The notes beneath the pieces were generated by a model. It did not search any database. It saw only the letters and a list, made by a program, of their open reading frames with translations, and was not told the DNA's origin. Below, one piece after another: positions 1 to 11,349 of a DNA stretch of 64,000 nucleotides (position 1 is its first letter; every line of letters starts with the position of its first letter). The DNA is from Liquidambar formosana (taxonomy: Eukaryota > Streptophyta > Magnoliopsida > Saxifragales > Altingiaceae), in the NCBI GenBank assembly GCA_039720395.1, contig CM077820.1, positions 16,012,161 to 16,076,160 on the forward strand. The letters run 5' to 3'. The position numbers and the translations under genes were made by a program.

Positions 1-280
1 CATAAACAACACTTGACATGAATTGAGTTAGTTGACAAAAATACCTTTCAAGCCACAAGAGATCGATTTTCATATTAGGAGTTATCCATGTATACAGTGT
101 TGTATTATAATGCTACGTATAACATCGTCTTTTTTTATTTATATATTTTTGAGGTGGTTTAGATTAACGATTAGAGGTATCCTAAACCATGAAACCCCAG
201 ATGAATGACAAAACACTATGGACTAAGGGATGGAAGAGCGCTCGTGGCAGACGGATCATTTTTTTTGAAAGAAAAAGGAA
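1..280 (+). repeat. Segmental-duplication unit, start block (copy 1)
   Basis: This AT-rich block recurs at 10385-10680 and at 63841-64000 in the same orientation. The match to the window end is close, with a few substitutions and small indels. It opens with CATAAACAACACTTGACATG and includes a TATTATAATGCTACGTATAAC stretch. At about 250 it runs straight into the promoter-like block, whereas the copy at 10385 is separated from that block by about 900 bp. No coding potential is seen; a 63-codon ORF starting at 189 is not conserved between copies. Confidence 0.8.
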
Positions 281-540
281 ACAATGGTTAGTCATTGACC
301 AAACAAAGCCTAAGACCCACTTGATTTCCGAATCTTGTATTTGTCCCTTTCCCACTCTCCTATTTAAGAAATTAATTTAGGCCAACAGGTAAGTTCATTG
401 TTCACGTGCTGTTATTCATTGGGGTCGAATACCTCCACTTTCTTTTTTGTCTCTTTTACTACAACTTCAACGTGCTTACAAGGAGGCCGGCATGAGATCT
501 CACAGAAGGAGACGAATCTGAGAAGGTTAGTGATAACAGG
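258..540 (+). promoter_or_regulatory. Promoter-like block with leader-exon donor (copy 1)
   Basis: This segment is present three times (also 6545-6850 and 11560-11830). Conserved parts are a TATA-like CTATTTAAGAAATTAAT near 360, a stretch ending TTCAACGTGCTTACAAGGAG, a GGCCGGC motif, and an AAG|GTTAGT splice-donor-like site near 528. In copies 2 and 3 it lies between a minus-strand YjbQ-like first exon and the plus-strand F-box gene, so I infer a shared promoter and non-coding first exon. In this copy no F-box gene follows. Transcription is not demonstrated. Confidence 0.45.
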
Positions 541-1339
541 TAAGTTCATTGTTCACGTTCTGGAGTTTTTTTTTATAACAAAATTACTTTTTGGTAATCA
601 TTTTTTAATGTAATAACAAACAAAGGATATATTTGTCAACTTATTACAAATTGACTGTATATATGCTAAAAAATGACTACCATCTGCTTTATTTATTTAT
701 TTTTTAGCATTATGTTAGTAAATAGTTATCAAATATTAATTTATCCCAAAAAAAAAAAAAAATTTTGAGCCAGTGGAGGCACGTGCCCCCAAAGGCCTAT
801 GGCTCCGCCATTGCTACGGATAAGCTGTATTGAATTCACTCCCTTTTGATTTTATTAAGTTTTTCCCCCTCTTCCTTTTTTTGGGTTGTATTGGGTTTTG
901 GAGGGTATGTTGTGCAAAAGCGCGATAAATTAACAAACAAATTTCTATATGGTAGAAGTGATAAAACAAACAAAAACAAGTGAATCCATCCAAGCACAGA
1001 AAATAAAACAAGCACACAAAAAGAGAAGACACAAGATCTATGTGGGTCGATAAGATGCCTACGTCCACAGGCGGCAATGATCAAATCATTTGGTGTTCAA
1101 GAGATTACAAGAGTAAAATCACTCACTAGATCCCCATTACACCCAATGACAGCTCCCAAGTTGGCTGGCTTTGTATAAGGATGAAACCCTTAAAAACAAA
1201 ATCCTTATATAGTGGGTTATAACAAAAGACAGCGAGTCGGGTCAAAAATAGCCAACTAACAAATTGGATCAATAATGGGAATTCAAATCAATACCAACAG
1301 GGAAAGTGATTTAATCATGTTATTTAGAAAGTTTGATTC
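541..1339. other. Non-coding stretch, no gene seen
   Basis: AT-rich DNA with homopolymer runs. Two overlapping minus-strand ORFs of 82-87 codons (814-1084) lack any recognisable domain and have no counterpart in the other duplicated units. I see no RNA gene or bounded mobile element. Confidence 0.5.
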
Positions 1340-1690
1340 ATATATTTGGTGTTCATATCTTCAAACCCCACAAAGAAAAGAAAATAAAAAATAAAAAATC
1401 ATTCAGTATTTAATTCACAATGTATATAGGAGGCAGATCAATATGTAGATGCTCATACTTTTAAGAAATTGAGGAAACTTTAATTTTTTTCATGAGAAAA
1501 TTGCCAAAATTCGGAGTGCATATATCTCATGCGTGAAAAGTTTTGAAGCAATTCGCCGCTTCATCAATTTTTTGCTTCCCTTGGGTTTTGTTTGCATAAA
1601 TGTCGGTGAATGAAATTCCCATAGCTTTTAGTATTTTGTATTGCCTTGCCGTGGTGTGTTTTATGATCAACTGACAGTATTTTGAATTGG
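1340..1690 (+). repeat. Duplication-unit block (copy 1), interrupted by a LINE
   Basis: This matches 7165-7500 and 12263-12570, including CATGAAAAGTTTTGAAG-like and CATAAATGTCGGTGAATGA segments. In copies 1 and 2 it runs on to TTTTATGATCAACTGACAGT. In copy 1 the homology stops right after ACTGACAGT and LINE coding sequence begins, so this is the LINE 5' junction. The conserved block is non-coding; short ORFs on the opposite strand are shared by descent but resemble nothing I know. Confidence 0.7.
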
Positions 1691-3016
1691 CTTCGGGTCT
1701 TAAGGTCAATTTTATGAAAAGCTGCCTTGTGGGTGTTAATATCTCTGAAGATGTTACTTCTTCTTTTGCGAATGCCATGAAGTGTCGAATGGATCATCTG
1801 CCTTTAAAATACCTTGGCCTTCCGCTTGGAGCTAATCCCAGAAAATTGAGTACCTGGAGGCCGGTAGTTGAGAATTTTAAGAAAAAAATCTCTGGTTGGA
1901 AGAGTAAGTACCTTTCGTTGGGGGGAAGGATTGCTCTTATTAAATCAGCCTTATGTAATCTGCCTATCTACTATATGTAAATATTTAAAATGCCAAAAGG
2001 AGTTATCTTTGAGCTAGAAAAACTTATGAGATCTTTTCTATGGAGTGGTAATGGCTCAAAGAAGAAGATTCATTGGATTAACTGGGAAAACCTCACTACT
2101 GCCAAAAAAAAGGGGGGTTTGGGTTTATGCTCTCTGCGTATTAAGAATGAAGCGCTTCTTTTTAAATGGTGGTGGAGATTCTTTTCCGTAGACTGCTCAT
2201 TATGGAAATCCTTCATTTGTAGCAAGTATGGCTCTATCTTTTGAAGCTTTTTCGCTTCCAGGAGCTCGTAATACTAGACGCAATTCTCTTCTCTGGAATG
2301 ACATTGTCAAGATTTGGTCTTCTGACTCTTTGTTGGGTGTCAAATTGCAAGATGGTGTGGGAATTATGATGGGAAATGGAGGGATGGCTAGGTTCTGGTT
2401 AGATCAGTGGGCTTCTGGTATCTCATTCAAAGAGGCCTTCCCAATACCTTTTTCCCTTGCTGCAAATAAATATACTAAAGTTCAAGATTTGGGTTCATGG
2501 ATTGGGCAATCTTGGGTGTGGGACATTTCATTTAGAAGGCCATTGCTTGCTCGCGAATCGAAGCTTCTACAAATGCTCCTTAAAAAGTTAGATGATGTCC
2601 GGCTGTGTGAGCATTTTGTTGACAAATTTATATGGAAGTTTTCTCTGTCTGGTATTTACTTTGTAAAATCTTGTTATCATGCTGCTGTGGATTGATCCTC
2701 CCCTTCCTCTGATGATGCTTGCAGCCCTGTTTGGAAAGGTTGAGTCCCTCCTAAAGTGGAAGTTTTCTGCTGGATGGCCATTAAAGGTAGGATTCCATCT
2801 AAAGTTCAACTCCATTTACGTAATGTGTTTCCCCCCTCCACAGATATTCTTTGCCCCTTTTGTGGTCTGTTTGAGGAAGATATTGATCACCTTTTTATAC
2901 TCTGCAATGGGTCCTGGCTGATCTGGTCTTCTTGTCTTCGCTGGTGGGGATGGTCGTGGTGCTGCCCCTGCTCATTAAAGGAGCTTTTTGCTGGTTGGTT
3001 TATCACTGGGAAAGAA

Positions 3017-3049
<33 letters not shown>

Positions 3050-4258
3050 GGGTTGTACAAGATTATATGGGATACTTTTTTCTTTGCTGTTGTTTGGTCC
3101 ATTTGGCTGGCTAGAAATAATTTGATGTTTAATAATGTTCGTGCTAATTGGGAAGACGTGGCAGAGTTGGCTAAGAGAAGAACTGCCTTTTTGGTTAAAG
3201 CACTTAGATCTGAGTTAGGCTGCTCTATAGCCGATTTTTTATCTTGTATTGATGGTGTTAGAGCCTTTCGGTCTACAAAGTTGAGGCCTAAGCGTCCCAC
3301 TCTATGGAAATCTCCTCCCTCCACTACTTTAAAATTCAATGTTGATGGTTCAGCCAAAGGAAAGCCGAGGCCTGGGGGAATTGGTGGAGTTCTTCGCGAC
3401 AACAGTGGTGGTGTTATTTGCTTGTTCTCTATTCCTGTAGGCATTGCGGATTCCAATTTTGTAGAATTATTGGCTGTCAGAGAGGCTCTTAGCCTTTTCT
3501 CCACTTCCGTCTGGGCTTCTTCAAAGAATCTTCTCATTGAATCAGATTCCACTCTTGTTGTCTCATGGATTAATGGTCACGTCAGTGTTTGGAAATTTCA
3601 GTTCGTTCTTAATGAAATTTTCTCCCTCATCAATCATTTGCGGAATGTGGTAATCAGTCATGAGTTCAGGGAAGCTAATTGCATGGCAGACTGGCTAGCA
3701 AAAGATGGTGTTGGCAGATTAGCCCCTTTTATTGCTTGGCTATGATGTCTTGGTGGCAATATCTTGCTCTATTCGGGTGTGTTTTCTGCTGGTGGCATTC
3801 AGGTTAGTTTCTTTGATTGGTGTTGGTTTTGTAGCTTCTTGTTGGAGCAGAGTGCAGGCCTGGGTTTGGAAGTTTGGCCCTGTTTGATAGTCAGACTAGT
3901 GGCTGCTGTGTTGTTAATGGTCTGTCCTTTTGGATGGATAGCTGCTGAAGTTTTGGTTTTTCTCAGATGAGTCTCGGGCTGCTCATCTGATTTGGACCTG
4001 CTGTGTTCTGTATTTTTATGATCTTTCTGATTTTGGTTGCTCAGTTTTGTGAATTCTGTGGTTGCGTTGTCGTTTGTCTTGGCTGTGGAAGTGGTCCTTC
4101 TGGTCTGCTCTATTATTGCGGGCTGTGAGCTTGGAGTTTGGGGGATTTTGGTTGCAGCTGCTATGTTTGTACTGTTTCTTCCCATTAATAAGATCCTGTT
4201 CTGTTGATTAAATAAAAAAAAAAAAAAAAAGAAAAAAAAAAAAAAGAAAAGAAAAAAA
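1681..4258 (+). mobile_element. 5'-truncated L1-type LINE, ORF2 remnant with RNase H
   Basis: This is the 3' part of a plant L1 non-LTR retrotransposon. In order it encodes the end of the reverse transcriptase (1687-1977, containing LKYLGLPLG and GWKSKYLSLGGRIALIKS; continued at 1990-2241 with FLWSG), a linker region (2228-2692), a zf-RVT zinc-binding region (about 2756-2990, CPFC...HLFILC), and a plant-type RNase H (about 3300-3745, acidic residues in NVDGSA, VELLAVREAL and ESDS). It ends in a 3' UTR and an A-rich tail at 4209-4258. An in-frame stop at 1978 and frame changes near 2235 and 2700 show it is dead. 5' truncation is typical of LINE insertion. I could not find convincing target-site duplications. 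Confidence 0.88.
3019..3048 (+). repeat. Uninterrupted run of 30 G inside the LINE
   Basis: Thirty consecutive G residues lie between the zf-RVT and RNase H regions of the LINE remnant. The surrounding 2756-3745 reading frame stays open through the run, reading it as polyglycine. The true length is uncertain because such runs slip in replication and sequencing. Confidence 0.9.
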
Positions 4259-4516
4259 GCTTCCCAAGGCAGAGCCCAAACATGGTTGAGTGCATAGTTT
4301 GAAGGCTGTTGGTGTGCTTGAGTGCTTTTGTATGGCTTGTTCGGTGTTAGAATTTGGATTATTGTATATATGGCATGTTCGGTGGAGTGTATTTGTTGGG
4401 GTTTTGGGTTTGTTGTGAGGATATTTCTTTATGTAATTTCCTCTTCCTTGCTACTTGCTGAGAAGTGTCCTTTTAATTAATATATAATTTCCTTTTGTTG
4501 ATCAAAAAAAAAAAAG
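4259..4516 (+). mobile_element. Second LINE 3' end (UTR plus poly-A)
   Basis: A second 3'-UTR-like segment directly follows the first LINE's poly-A. It shares the layout of the tails at 4185-4258 and 7868-8238: a TTGCT...TGAGAA stretch, TTAAT near the end, a TGATC- or TAATC-like end, then poly-A (4505-4516). No coding sequence remains. It is either a separate severely truncated insertion or a 3' transduction. Confidence 0.55.
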
Positions 4517-4639
4517 TCCTTGGTACGTTGTTTTGTTTGAAATGAAAAAGATAGTCAATTCTCTCGGTCAATTCTGAGCAATGCTCTGTCCTCACTCCTC
4601 AAATGTACAAAAGAGAGCAAAGCAAACAAATTTCAGAGA

Positions 4640-5680
4640 AATAAAAAACAAACTAATTGTACAAAAACTAGTCAAAGAAAGAGATAATCAAAAGAAAAGA
4701 AAAAAAAAAAAAGAAAGGGATTTTTGGCCATAGCCCTATATTATAAGATTTTTTTAACAATAGCTCGATAAATAAATTCATTAACTTAATAACTCCTTTT
4801 GACACCAAACTGACAAAATTATAATTCTCCCACAAAAATATCATTTTTTTTTTCTTTTCTTTTTTTTTTTCTTTTTTAAATTTCAGCCGACCAATAGATT
4901 CATTTTTTTTAGTTCTATTTACAATTACTTGAGTCAATGAGTTGACCCATTTCTCACCACCTTCAACTTTCGGCCCAACACTCAAAACATTTTATAAAAC
5001 CCACAGTCCACTTTTACAACCTCTCCGCACAAAAAAAAAACAGAAGACGAAAAAGAAGAAGAAGCTCATTTTTATGTAGAGAAGAATAACATGTTATTGT
5101 AACCTCTTCGTACCCAAGAAAAAATAAATCTCATTTTTATGTAGAGAACAATTAACAAATTACTGTTTGACAATAACAAAATAATAACATATTACTATTT
5201 AACAGCATACCTACTTGGGATGTTGGGTCTCCTATAATGCTTACACTCTTTCAATTTAAGGGGCAAAAAAAAAAAAAAAAAAAAAAAAAAAAGAAAAACT
5301 ATTTAACAGCATAGTTTGCATATTACTGTTTTGAGAACAAAAAGCAACATAATTTTTTTTTCAAGAATTTCTTAATCACAGTGGGTATTGTTTTGAAAAC
5401 CGTGACGAGTAAATTCCAAAAATTGAAGTTTTATCAAAAAATAGATTTGTATCTTATAAGTTATAGGCTTTTAAAAAATAAAAAAAAAATAAAAAATAAG
5501 TTAGTTATATAAAATGTGCTTAATAACCAAAAAATGAGTGTTCTTAGAAGCAAGTAATTAGTAAATTAGGATTTATAAAAAAAAAAAAAAAAACAAAAAA
5601 TAGGATTACTACTAATAAGAATATTCATATGTGGGTTAAAGGATTAAAGAATTTTTTAATGGAGTTATTACTAAAGTAAT
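4640..5680. other. Duplicated 75 bp followed by AT-rich insertion
   Basis: 4645-4712 matches 11262-11330 (both include AATTGTACAAAAACT and AAGAAAGAGAT). In the later copy this stretch abuts the YjbQ-like exon directly. Here about 970 bp of very AT-rich sequence (about 4713-5680) separates the two, so it is inserted relative to the other copy. It contains several poly-A or poly-T runs and no ORF with recognisable content. The element type is not identified. Confidence 0.55.
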
Positions 5681-5685
5681 TCTAA

Positions 5686-6496
5686 ATGAGGTTATTGCAA
5701 CTTGGGGGTGACGTGATGACAACCTCTCCCCTTGTGGGGAGTGGATCCTCTCCAGTCTTCTATGCACCGGTTCCCGCCAGTTTGCGGTTCCAACAGCTCC
5801 ATCTCGTTTTTAACTTCTCCAAAGGTTCCACAATAACCACGTCATCTACTATTGAAGTTACCATTTTGTCCATCTCAAAACCGTTCCGGCTTGTTTTAAC
5901 GGAGTGTTTACTTCACCAAAATCCTCCTTTTTGTCGTATATACTTCTATGATTTTACCTATCCCTCTAAGAACCAGTGGTCGGAGAAGACGCCGGTGAAG
6001 AGTTCAACTCCATGACTGTTAAGTTTGGAAGAAATCATGCAAAACAATTGGAAATATATCTATGACTTCCAATTGTTGAATCCACCATACTTGCTTCTGC
6101 AGCAAAATATAGAACGCCTAATTCAAGGATGGAATCCCCCACCATTCAACGCCATCCCATCAACATTAGAAAACTGGCCTGTAAATCCAGATGCAAACCT
6201 CTCCAATTTTATTTTCTTCTATTATTTTCCTTTATCCCCAAACCGACTACGGTGGTAAGTCCAAAAGATCTCATCCAGAAATCAAATCTCCTGTGTGCAT
6301 ATATCTATATAAGAAACAATAGTAAAATATATATGTATAATAAAAAGAAACAGTTGGTAAAAAACCTTCTTGGGAGGAAGACTGATGGATTTCTTAGCCC
6401 ATTTAGGAGCAGTGGCGGCCATGGAGTTGGAATCGGTGGCGTGTTTGGACGGGTGTATAGCCATTTTACGCGAATGGGAGGAAATAGCAAGACCAA
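5686..6496 (-). pseudogene. Orphan first exon of a YjbQ/UPF0047-like gene, interrupted
   Basis: Read on the minus strand from 6496, the sequence encodes MVLLFPPIRVK, then after a frameshift HATDSNSMAATAPKWAKKS, then about LPP. The reading is cut at about 6363 by about 620 bp of foreign DNA and resumes at about 5742 with PHK...RGCHHVTPK. The intact order is visible in the copy at 11350-11501. The pattern APKWA-KT...RGCHL-TPK resembles the N-terminus of plant proteins of the UPF0047/YjbQ family (secondary thiamine-phosphate synthase fold), recalled from family knowledge. No downstream exons are seen. Broken by the frameshift, the insertion and loss of the rest of the gene. Confidence 0.55.
5745..6362 (+). 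mobile_element. Unclassified ~620 bp insertion in the YjbQ-like exon
   Basis: Comparison with the uninterrupted copy at 11343-11400 shows this segment is extra. Flanks CCTTGTGGGGAG (5733-5744) and CCTTCTTGGGAG (6363-6374) are similar and could be a diverged target-site duplication of about 12 bp. No terminal inverted repeat, poly-A or known domain was recognised; ORFs inside (109 and 77 codons) look fortuitous. Confidence 0.5.
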
Positions 6497-6544
6497 AGGA
6501 GTTGTCTTTTTGCGGACGAAAGCAGGACCTAAGGAGGGAGGCCT

Positions 6545-6850
6545 ATTCCCTTTTATAATTGTTTTAGAAAAGGAAACAATGGGTTATCATTAACCAAACA
6601 AAGCCTAACACCTAATTGATTTCCAAATCTTGTATTTGTCTCTTTCCTACTCTCCTATTTAAGAAATTAATCCAGACCCACAGGTAATTGCATTGTTCAC
6701 GTGCTGTTTATTCCTAGGGTTCAAACACCCCTTTGCTTTCTATTTAGTTTCTTCTATTACAATTTCAACGTGCTTACAAGGAGGAGGCCGGCGTGAGTTC
6801 TCACAGGCAGAAGGAGACTAATCTGATCAAGAAGGTTAGTGACAAATTCA
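6545..6850 (+). promoter_or_regulatory. Promoter-like block with leader-exon donor (copy 2)
   Basis: Second copy of the block at 258-540. The TATA-like CTATTTAAGAAATTAAT lies near 6655 and the donor-like AAG|GTTAGT near 6833. It sits between the minus-strand YjbQ-like exon ending at 6496 and the broken F-box gene starting at 8707, a head-to-head arrangement that suggests a shared promoter. This is inference from conservation and position only. Confidence 0.45.
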
Positions 6851-7164
6851 TATTCATCTATGCAAATATTCTATGTCTTAAGCTTTATTATTTTTATTTT
6901 TTTATCAAACACACAAAGGTAAGCTCTCTTTTTCTTCAAGTTCATCTGCAAAATCCTATATTTACTCGTTGACACATTGATAGAGGGAAAAGAAAGGAAA
7001 AAAAACATAAAGGAGACAATAACGTGTTTTGCCTTGTAGAAGTTATCGGGGTCAGATTTTGATAAAGCAAAAGCAACCCTTAAAATAATAGGCTGCTGGC
7101 AATTTTATAATTTTTGAAAACATGTTGAAATTTATTTATTTATTTATTTATTGGAAGTAACAAG

Positions 7165-7510
7165 CTTTGGTGTTCATGTCTTTAAACCCCACACAGAAAA
7201 AAGAAAAAAGAAAATCATTCAGTATTTAATTCACAACGTATATAGGAGGCAGATATGGAGATGCCCATACTAGCTTTCAAGAAATTGAGGAAACTTGAAT
7301 TTGTTTCATGAGAAAATTTCAAAAATTCGAAGTGCGTCTCATGCATGAAAAGTTTTGAAGTGATTCGCAGCTGCATCAATTATTTGTTTCCCTTGAGTTT
7401 TGTTTGCATAAATGTCGGTGAATGAGATTCCCCCAGCTTTTAGTATTTTGTATTGCCTTGCTGTGGTGTGTTTTATGATCAACTGACAGTGTGTGTGTGG
7501 AATTAATGTA
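7165..7510 (+). repeat. Duplication-unit block (copy 2)
   Basis: This is homologous to 1340-1690 and 12263-12570. After TTTTATGATCAACTGACAGT it carries a short internal duplication: that 20-mer recurs near 7530-7550. The flanking DNA (7510-7680) is AT-rich and non-coding. Confidence 0.7.
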
Positions 7511-7680
7511 ATTAAAAAAAAAATGTTGTGTTTTATGATCAACTGACAGTGTTTTACGCGCGTTGTGTTGGAATTAAAAAAAAAATGTTTAAATAAATGA
7601 AGAATTAAGAGACAAAAAAAAGACTTAGTATTAAAAAACAGAAAATTAGGCAATCACAATAATGGGAAAAAAGAACAGAA

Positions 7681-7704
7681 AAGAGAGAGAGAGAGAGAGA
7701 GAGA
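7681..7704 (+). repeat. (GA)n microsatellite
   Basis: About twelve GA repeats in the non-coding part of unit 2. Confidence 0.85.
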
Positions 7705-7867
7705 TTAATGTAATTAAATCTAAATAACTGAGGAAGAATATAAATAAATCCAAATAATGAAAGGGGGATAAATGGATAGAAATTTTTGGGGAGAGAGGAG
7801 TGGTCATGCAGTGGCAAGATAAGAGGAGAGAATATAGTGGAAGTCAAAATTTTAAAATTTTATTGTG

Positions 7868-8238
7868 AGTCGAGTGCTGACTGATTCAAGTGGTGTTAAT
7901 TTCTGGAGGTTAGGTTTGCCTTTATGTTTCATTGGGGTGGTATAGTTTCAGTCGGGAGATTTGATGTTAGTGCTTTGCCCGTTTGCCGTGTTTTGAATTG
8001 TTTCGTATGGGCAGCTTTTTATTGGGTGTATTATTGGATTTTTGTAAGTTTGTTGTCTTTTCTCAGCACCTTGCTGAGAATTGTTCTTTTTGTGTCATGG
8101 GGGTTTGGTTTTGTCTAGTTGGGTGATCATTTGTACGGGTTTGTCATTTCTGTTTTGAGGGGATTGTAGTTGCTTCATGTATCTCATCTTTCTCTTAATA
8201 AGATTTTTCTTTTGCTAATCAAAAAAAAAAAAAAAAAT
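7868..8238 (+). mobile_element. LINE 3' end inserted in unit 2
   Basis: The surrounding sequence (7715-7860 and 8240-8320) is colinear with 14035-14270, which lacks this segment, so it is an insertion. It has the same 3'-UTR layout as the LINE tails upstream (CCTTGCTGAGAATTGTTC, CTTAATAAGATTTTTC, TAATC then poly-A to 8238). AT-rich repeats TTAAAATTT on both sides may be part of the target-site duplication. No ORF2 sequence is retained. Confidence 0.7.
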
Positions 8239-8706
8239 TTAAAATTTGAAATTAATTTTATAGAAAAAATATTATAAGAGTGTGCCATTTATCAGTATGT
8301 GGTGAAAAAAAATGAAAACATAAAAGAACAGCCATGTCTATACGCTCTTCATATTATAGCGTAGATGGGCATATTTTTCTATAGAGCCATTTACTAGATA
8401 TGACATTTTTGCTTTTGATTTGGCTATCTGAACTCCGACTGAAGCATTATTTGATTTGAGATTACTACCTATGAAGCTGAAATATTCAAATTAGATTGGA
8501 TAAGTGTTAGCTATCCAGTTTGTGTTTCTTTCCAGAATTTTTTTTTTTAATTGAAAAAGAAAAAAAAAAAAAAAAAACATTTTTCAGGTTGGTGTTCCCG
8601 TGAACAATGTGAGTCACACCTACAATATTTTTTTCTTTATTGTTTTGTTGTTCCCTTCAATTAGATTGTTTATCCTCATACGTGATTTATAACTAGAAAC
8701 TTGGCA

Positions 8707-9393
8707 TGGCTGTTTGGGCCAATCTTCCAAATGAACTTCTAGGACTCATAGTTCAGCAATTATCATACTTTGATGACTTCATTGTATTTGGGGCTGTCTT
8801 CAAATCATGGAAATCAGATGGCGATGTGGAGACAAAAGCAAAACTAGGGGTGTTCGTGGTTCAATTCGGTTTGGTTCTAGGATAGATTTCAAAGCAAACC
8901 ATTATACTTCGGTTTTTTTTTCCCTAAATCAAAACCAAATCATACTATAAAAAAACCAAACCAAACCAAACCATAAAATTTCGGTTTGGTTTGGTTCGGT
9001 TTTGGTTTTATCCTATCAAGTAGCAACAAATAATTGAAAATGGAAAAAATGACAAGCCAAACTCCAAATAAAAATATTTTTAATAAAATCATTACTTTAG
9101 CAACTAAAAAAAAAAAACCATTAAACATTATATCAAAATGAAAAAGTATTGACTTATGTCAATCCAAGTTCAAATCTCAAATCTAATACGTCCTAATATC
9201 TCACAAAACATTAATAGCGAGTTTAATACATGCCAATTTAATAAAGGAAAAACAATAAGAAAGTTAAAATCTATAAAAACAAGCCCATTTCAAACGTTTT
9301 TCTTCTAGTAGTGTATTTATATTTTGAATTTATTACCTATTCTGCCCTTATTAGAATAGAAAATTTACAAACTAAGTTTAATATGTAATATAT

Positions 9394-9438
<45 letters not shown>

Positions 9439-9770
9439 TATATAATATTTTTTTTGGTTTTTTCGGTTTGGTTTGGTTTTTTAAACATGAAAACCAAAAC
9501 CAAACCAGTTTAATTCAGTTTTCTAAAATTGGAACCAAAACCAAACCTAATTTATCAAATGCAAATGTTTATGAGTTCAAGTTGCTGGAGGCCTCCAGCA
9601 GAAGATGCCTAGGAATACATTTCAGATGGTTGTTCACTCTAGGCCTTGACTTACAAATTAGCCTCCTGCATCCATTTAGTAGACACCAAATCCCACTTCC
9701 CCCTCAGCCTACCTTCATTGATCAATATGAGCCTTGGGGGGAGTTTGGGCCCGAAGAAGTCCGTTGGATA
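8707..9770 (+). pseudogene. Broken F-box/DUF295 gene, paralogue of 14457-15659
   Basis: The first part (8707-8840) reads MAVWANLPNELLGLIVQQLS...FDDFIVFGAVFKSWKS, an F-box motif nearly identical to the intact gene downstream. The codons for its residues about 45-80 are missing and are replaced by about 700 bp of repetitive DNA (8841-9547). The coding part resumes at 9548 with NLSNANVYEF and continues to about 9765 (RCLGIHF, LHPFSRHQIPLPPQPTF), after which homology ends. The whole C-terminal DUF295 half is missing, and the splice acceptor seen before the intact gene is also lost here. Not expected to make a functional protein. Confidence 0.85.
8841..9547 (+). mobile_element. ~700 bp insertion with GGTTTGGTT-rich ends
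   Basis: The insertion splits the F-box pseudogene. It starts GGGGTGTTCGTGGTTCAATT and ends with ACCAAAACCAAACCTA. Both ends and an internal segment near 8980-9015 carry repeated CGGTTTGGTTTGGTT words in both orientations. Such words occur in common non-autonomous plant DNA elements (hAT-like, from family knowledge), but I find no clean terminal inverted repeat or target-site duplication, so the class is open. An (AT)n tract lies at about 9400-9437. Confidence 0.5.
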
Positions 9771-9949
9771 TGCTTAGTTCAATCAGTAGGCTTGATAAAA
9801 GAATGGTTGAATTTGAACAAACGGTGAAGACAAGGCCTCCTTTTAACACTTATTGAAGTGTATTTTTGTATATAGTTATATTTGTGAACTTAAGACTTCA
9901 TAAGTTTTTTTTTATAGACTTATAGTAATACAAATACAATAATATGGAC

Positions 9950-10290
9950 TTGTGGCCAAGATCCCCTTCTTTAATCTAGTAATAGGATGAGTGCATGTCT
10001 TAATTAAGATTCGCGCAAAAGAGCTTTGATGTTGAGCGAACCTCAAGACACACCCCAACCATTGGATATGAAGCTCTTCACAAGTCCTGAACACAAAATT
10101 TCATCATAAAATGTCATGCGGTGGTTCAATCACATGCATCAATTGATGTTTTATAAGTTTTTATACTCTAGAGTGGTGTTTGATCAGTGTTCTCTGACTT
10201 GGAGTAGTACATGTGAGTAATCTTAACATATTTTTATTGAATTTGGACTATTTTGAAGAACTATGACACGACACATGTCTAGGATTGTGT
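9950..10290 (+). repeat. Duplication-unit tail block (copy A)
   Basis: This aligns with 62320-62650. Shared stretches include AACCTCAAGACACACCCCAA, CACAAAATTTCATCATAAAA (one base different in the other copy) and TGGAGTAGTACATGTGAGTA. In both places the block is followed downstream by the unit start block, so it marks the junction between successive units. Non-coding. Confidence 0.75.
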
Positions 10291-10384
10291 CTAATTTTTC
10301 TTCTTTCTTCTTCTTCTCTTGGTTTGGTGTTTTGTTTGTATTTTGTTTTTTGTTTTTTTTTTTTTTTTTTGGTGGCTATAAGCA

Positions 10385-10680
10385 CCACTTAATTACAACA
10401 CCTAATGTGGCATGAATTAGTCAATTAGTTAACAAAAATACCCTAGCCTCCAAGCCACAAGAGGTCCAATATTACCATATCAGGTTTTATCTATATAGTG
10501 GTGTATTATGGTGCTACATATAACATTGTTTTTCTTTCTTTTTTTCTTTTTTTTTTGGTTAGATTAATAATCAGAGGTATCCTAAACCACAAAACCCTAA
10601 ATGAATGACAAAACCCTGTGGACTAAGGGATGGAAGCGCCCTCATGGCAGACGGATCCTCTTTTGAAAGAAACTAGTGGG
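10385..10680 (+). repeat. Duplication-unit start block (copy 2)
   Basis: Homologous to 1-280 and to the last 160 bases of the window. Shared words include GAATTAGTCAATTAGTTAAC-like, TATAACATTGT-like, AATGACAAAACCCTGTGGAC-like and GGCAGACGGATC. More diverged than the copies at the two window ends are from each other. Confidence 0.75.
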
Positions 10681-10689
10681 GAGAGCCAC

Positions 10690-11260
10690 GAGCTCGATCC
10701 GCACATGCTGAAGGGGACATTGGACGCATTCCCTGTGTAAATTTTCCCCTCTGATGGAATGATGGATGCTATTTTTCCACTGGGTTGGCATAACCACGGA
10801 GATTATGTTGGCATAACCATTTTATGTCTGTTGAAGTCTTGGACCATTAGGAGAGACTCTAAATCCCAGCCCCATTTGCTTTTAAAAAAAGGGCTGGCTG
10901 AGAGCTAAGAAAAGGTAATCGGATGAAGATGAGAATATGAAAATTACTATAATCGGATGAAGATGAGAATATGAAAATTTTATGAGTTTGTTTCGATCCT
11001 AATGTCCCACGTCATTAAGTATAGGCTTGACTATATTTATATTAACTCTTAGTCACCCTCCCTTTGCAAGCCAATTTTTAGGGGTAAGTTCTACTAGGGT
11101 TCTTATCGATCGATCATTTGGTATCAAAGCTAGCGACTATGCCGAGTATGGGATAAAACCAATATGAGATGCGGCTCTCTGTAGTATGGGATAAAACCAA
11201 TAGGAGACGCAGCTCTCTGTGATAGTCGTGTCAAAATTCGATCCAACGATGGTGGTCCTT
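10690..11260 (+). mobile_element. Possible LTR-retrotransposon remnant with PBS-like site
   Basis: The segment is absent between the equivalent blocks of unit 1. TTTGGTATCAAAGC at about 11118-11131 resembles the primer binding site TGGTATCAGAGC used by copia elements that prime with initiator tRNA-Met. The preceding 150 bp, from TGTCCCACGTCATTAAG, is LTR-like. Two short tandem duplications are present: about 33 bp at 10913-10980 and about 38 bp at 11147-11222. No second LTR or coding domain is visible. Confidence 0.35.
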
Positions 11261-11349
11261 TCTAAACCAAACGAATTGTACAAAAACTTGTAAAAGAAAG
11301 AGATTATCAAAAAAATAAAAAATATAAAAATAAAAAAAAAGCCTTGGGG

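Noticed and set aside
189..613. ORFs of 63 and 71 codons near the window start
   Set aside because: They fall in the promoter-like block, are not conserved in frame among its three copies, and resemble no protein.
2887..3552. 221-codon minus-strand ORF
   Set aside because: It is the antisense shadow of the LINE RNase H region and includes the G run read as polyproline.
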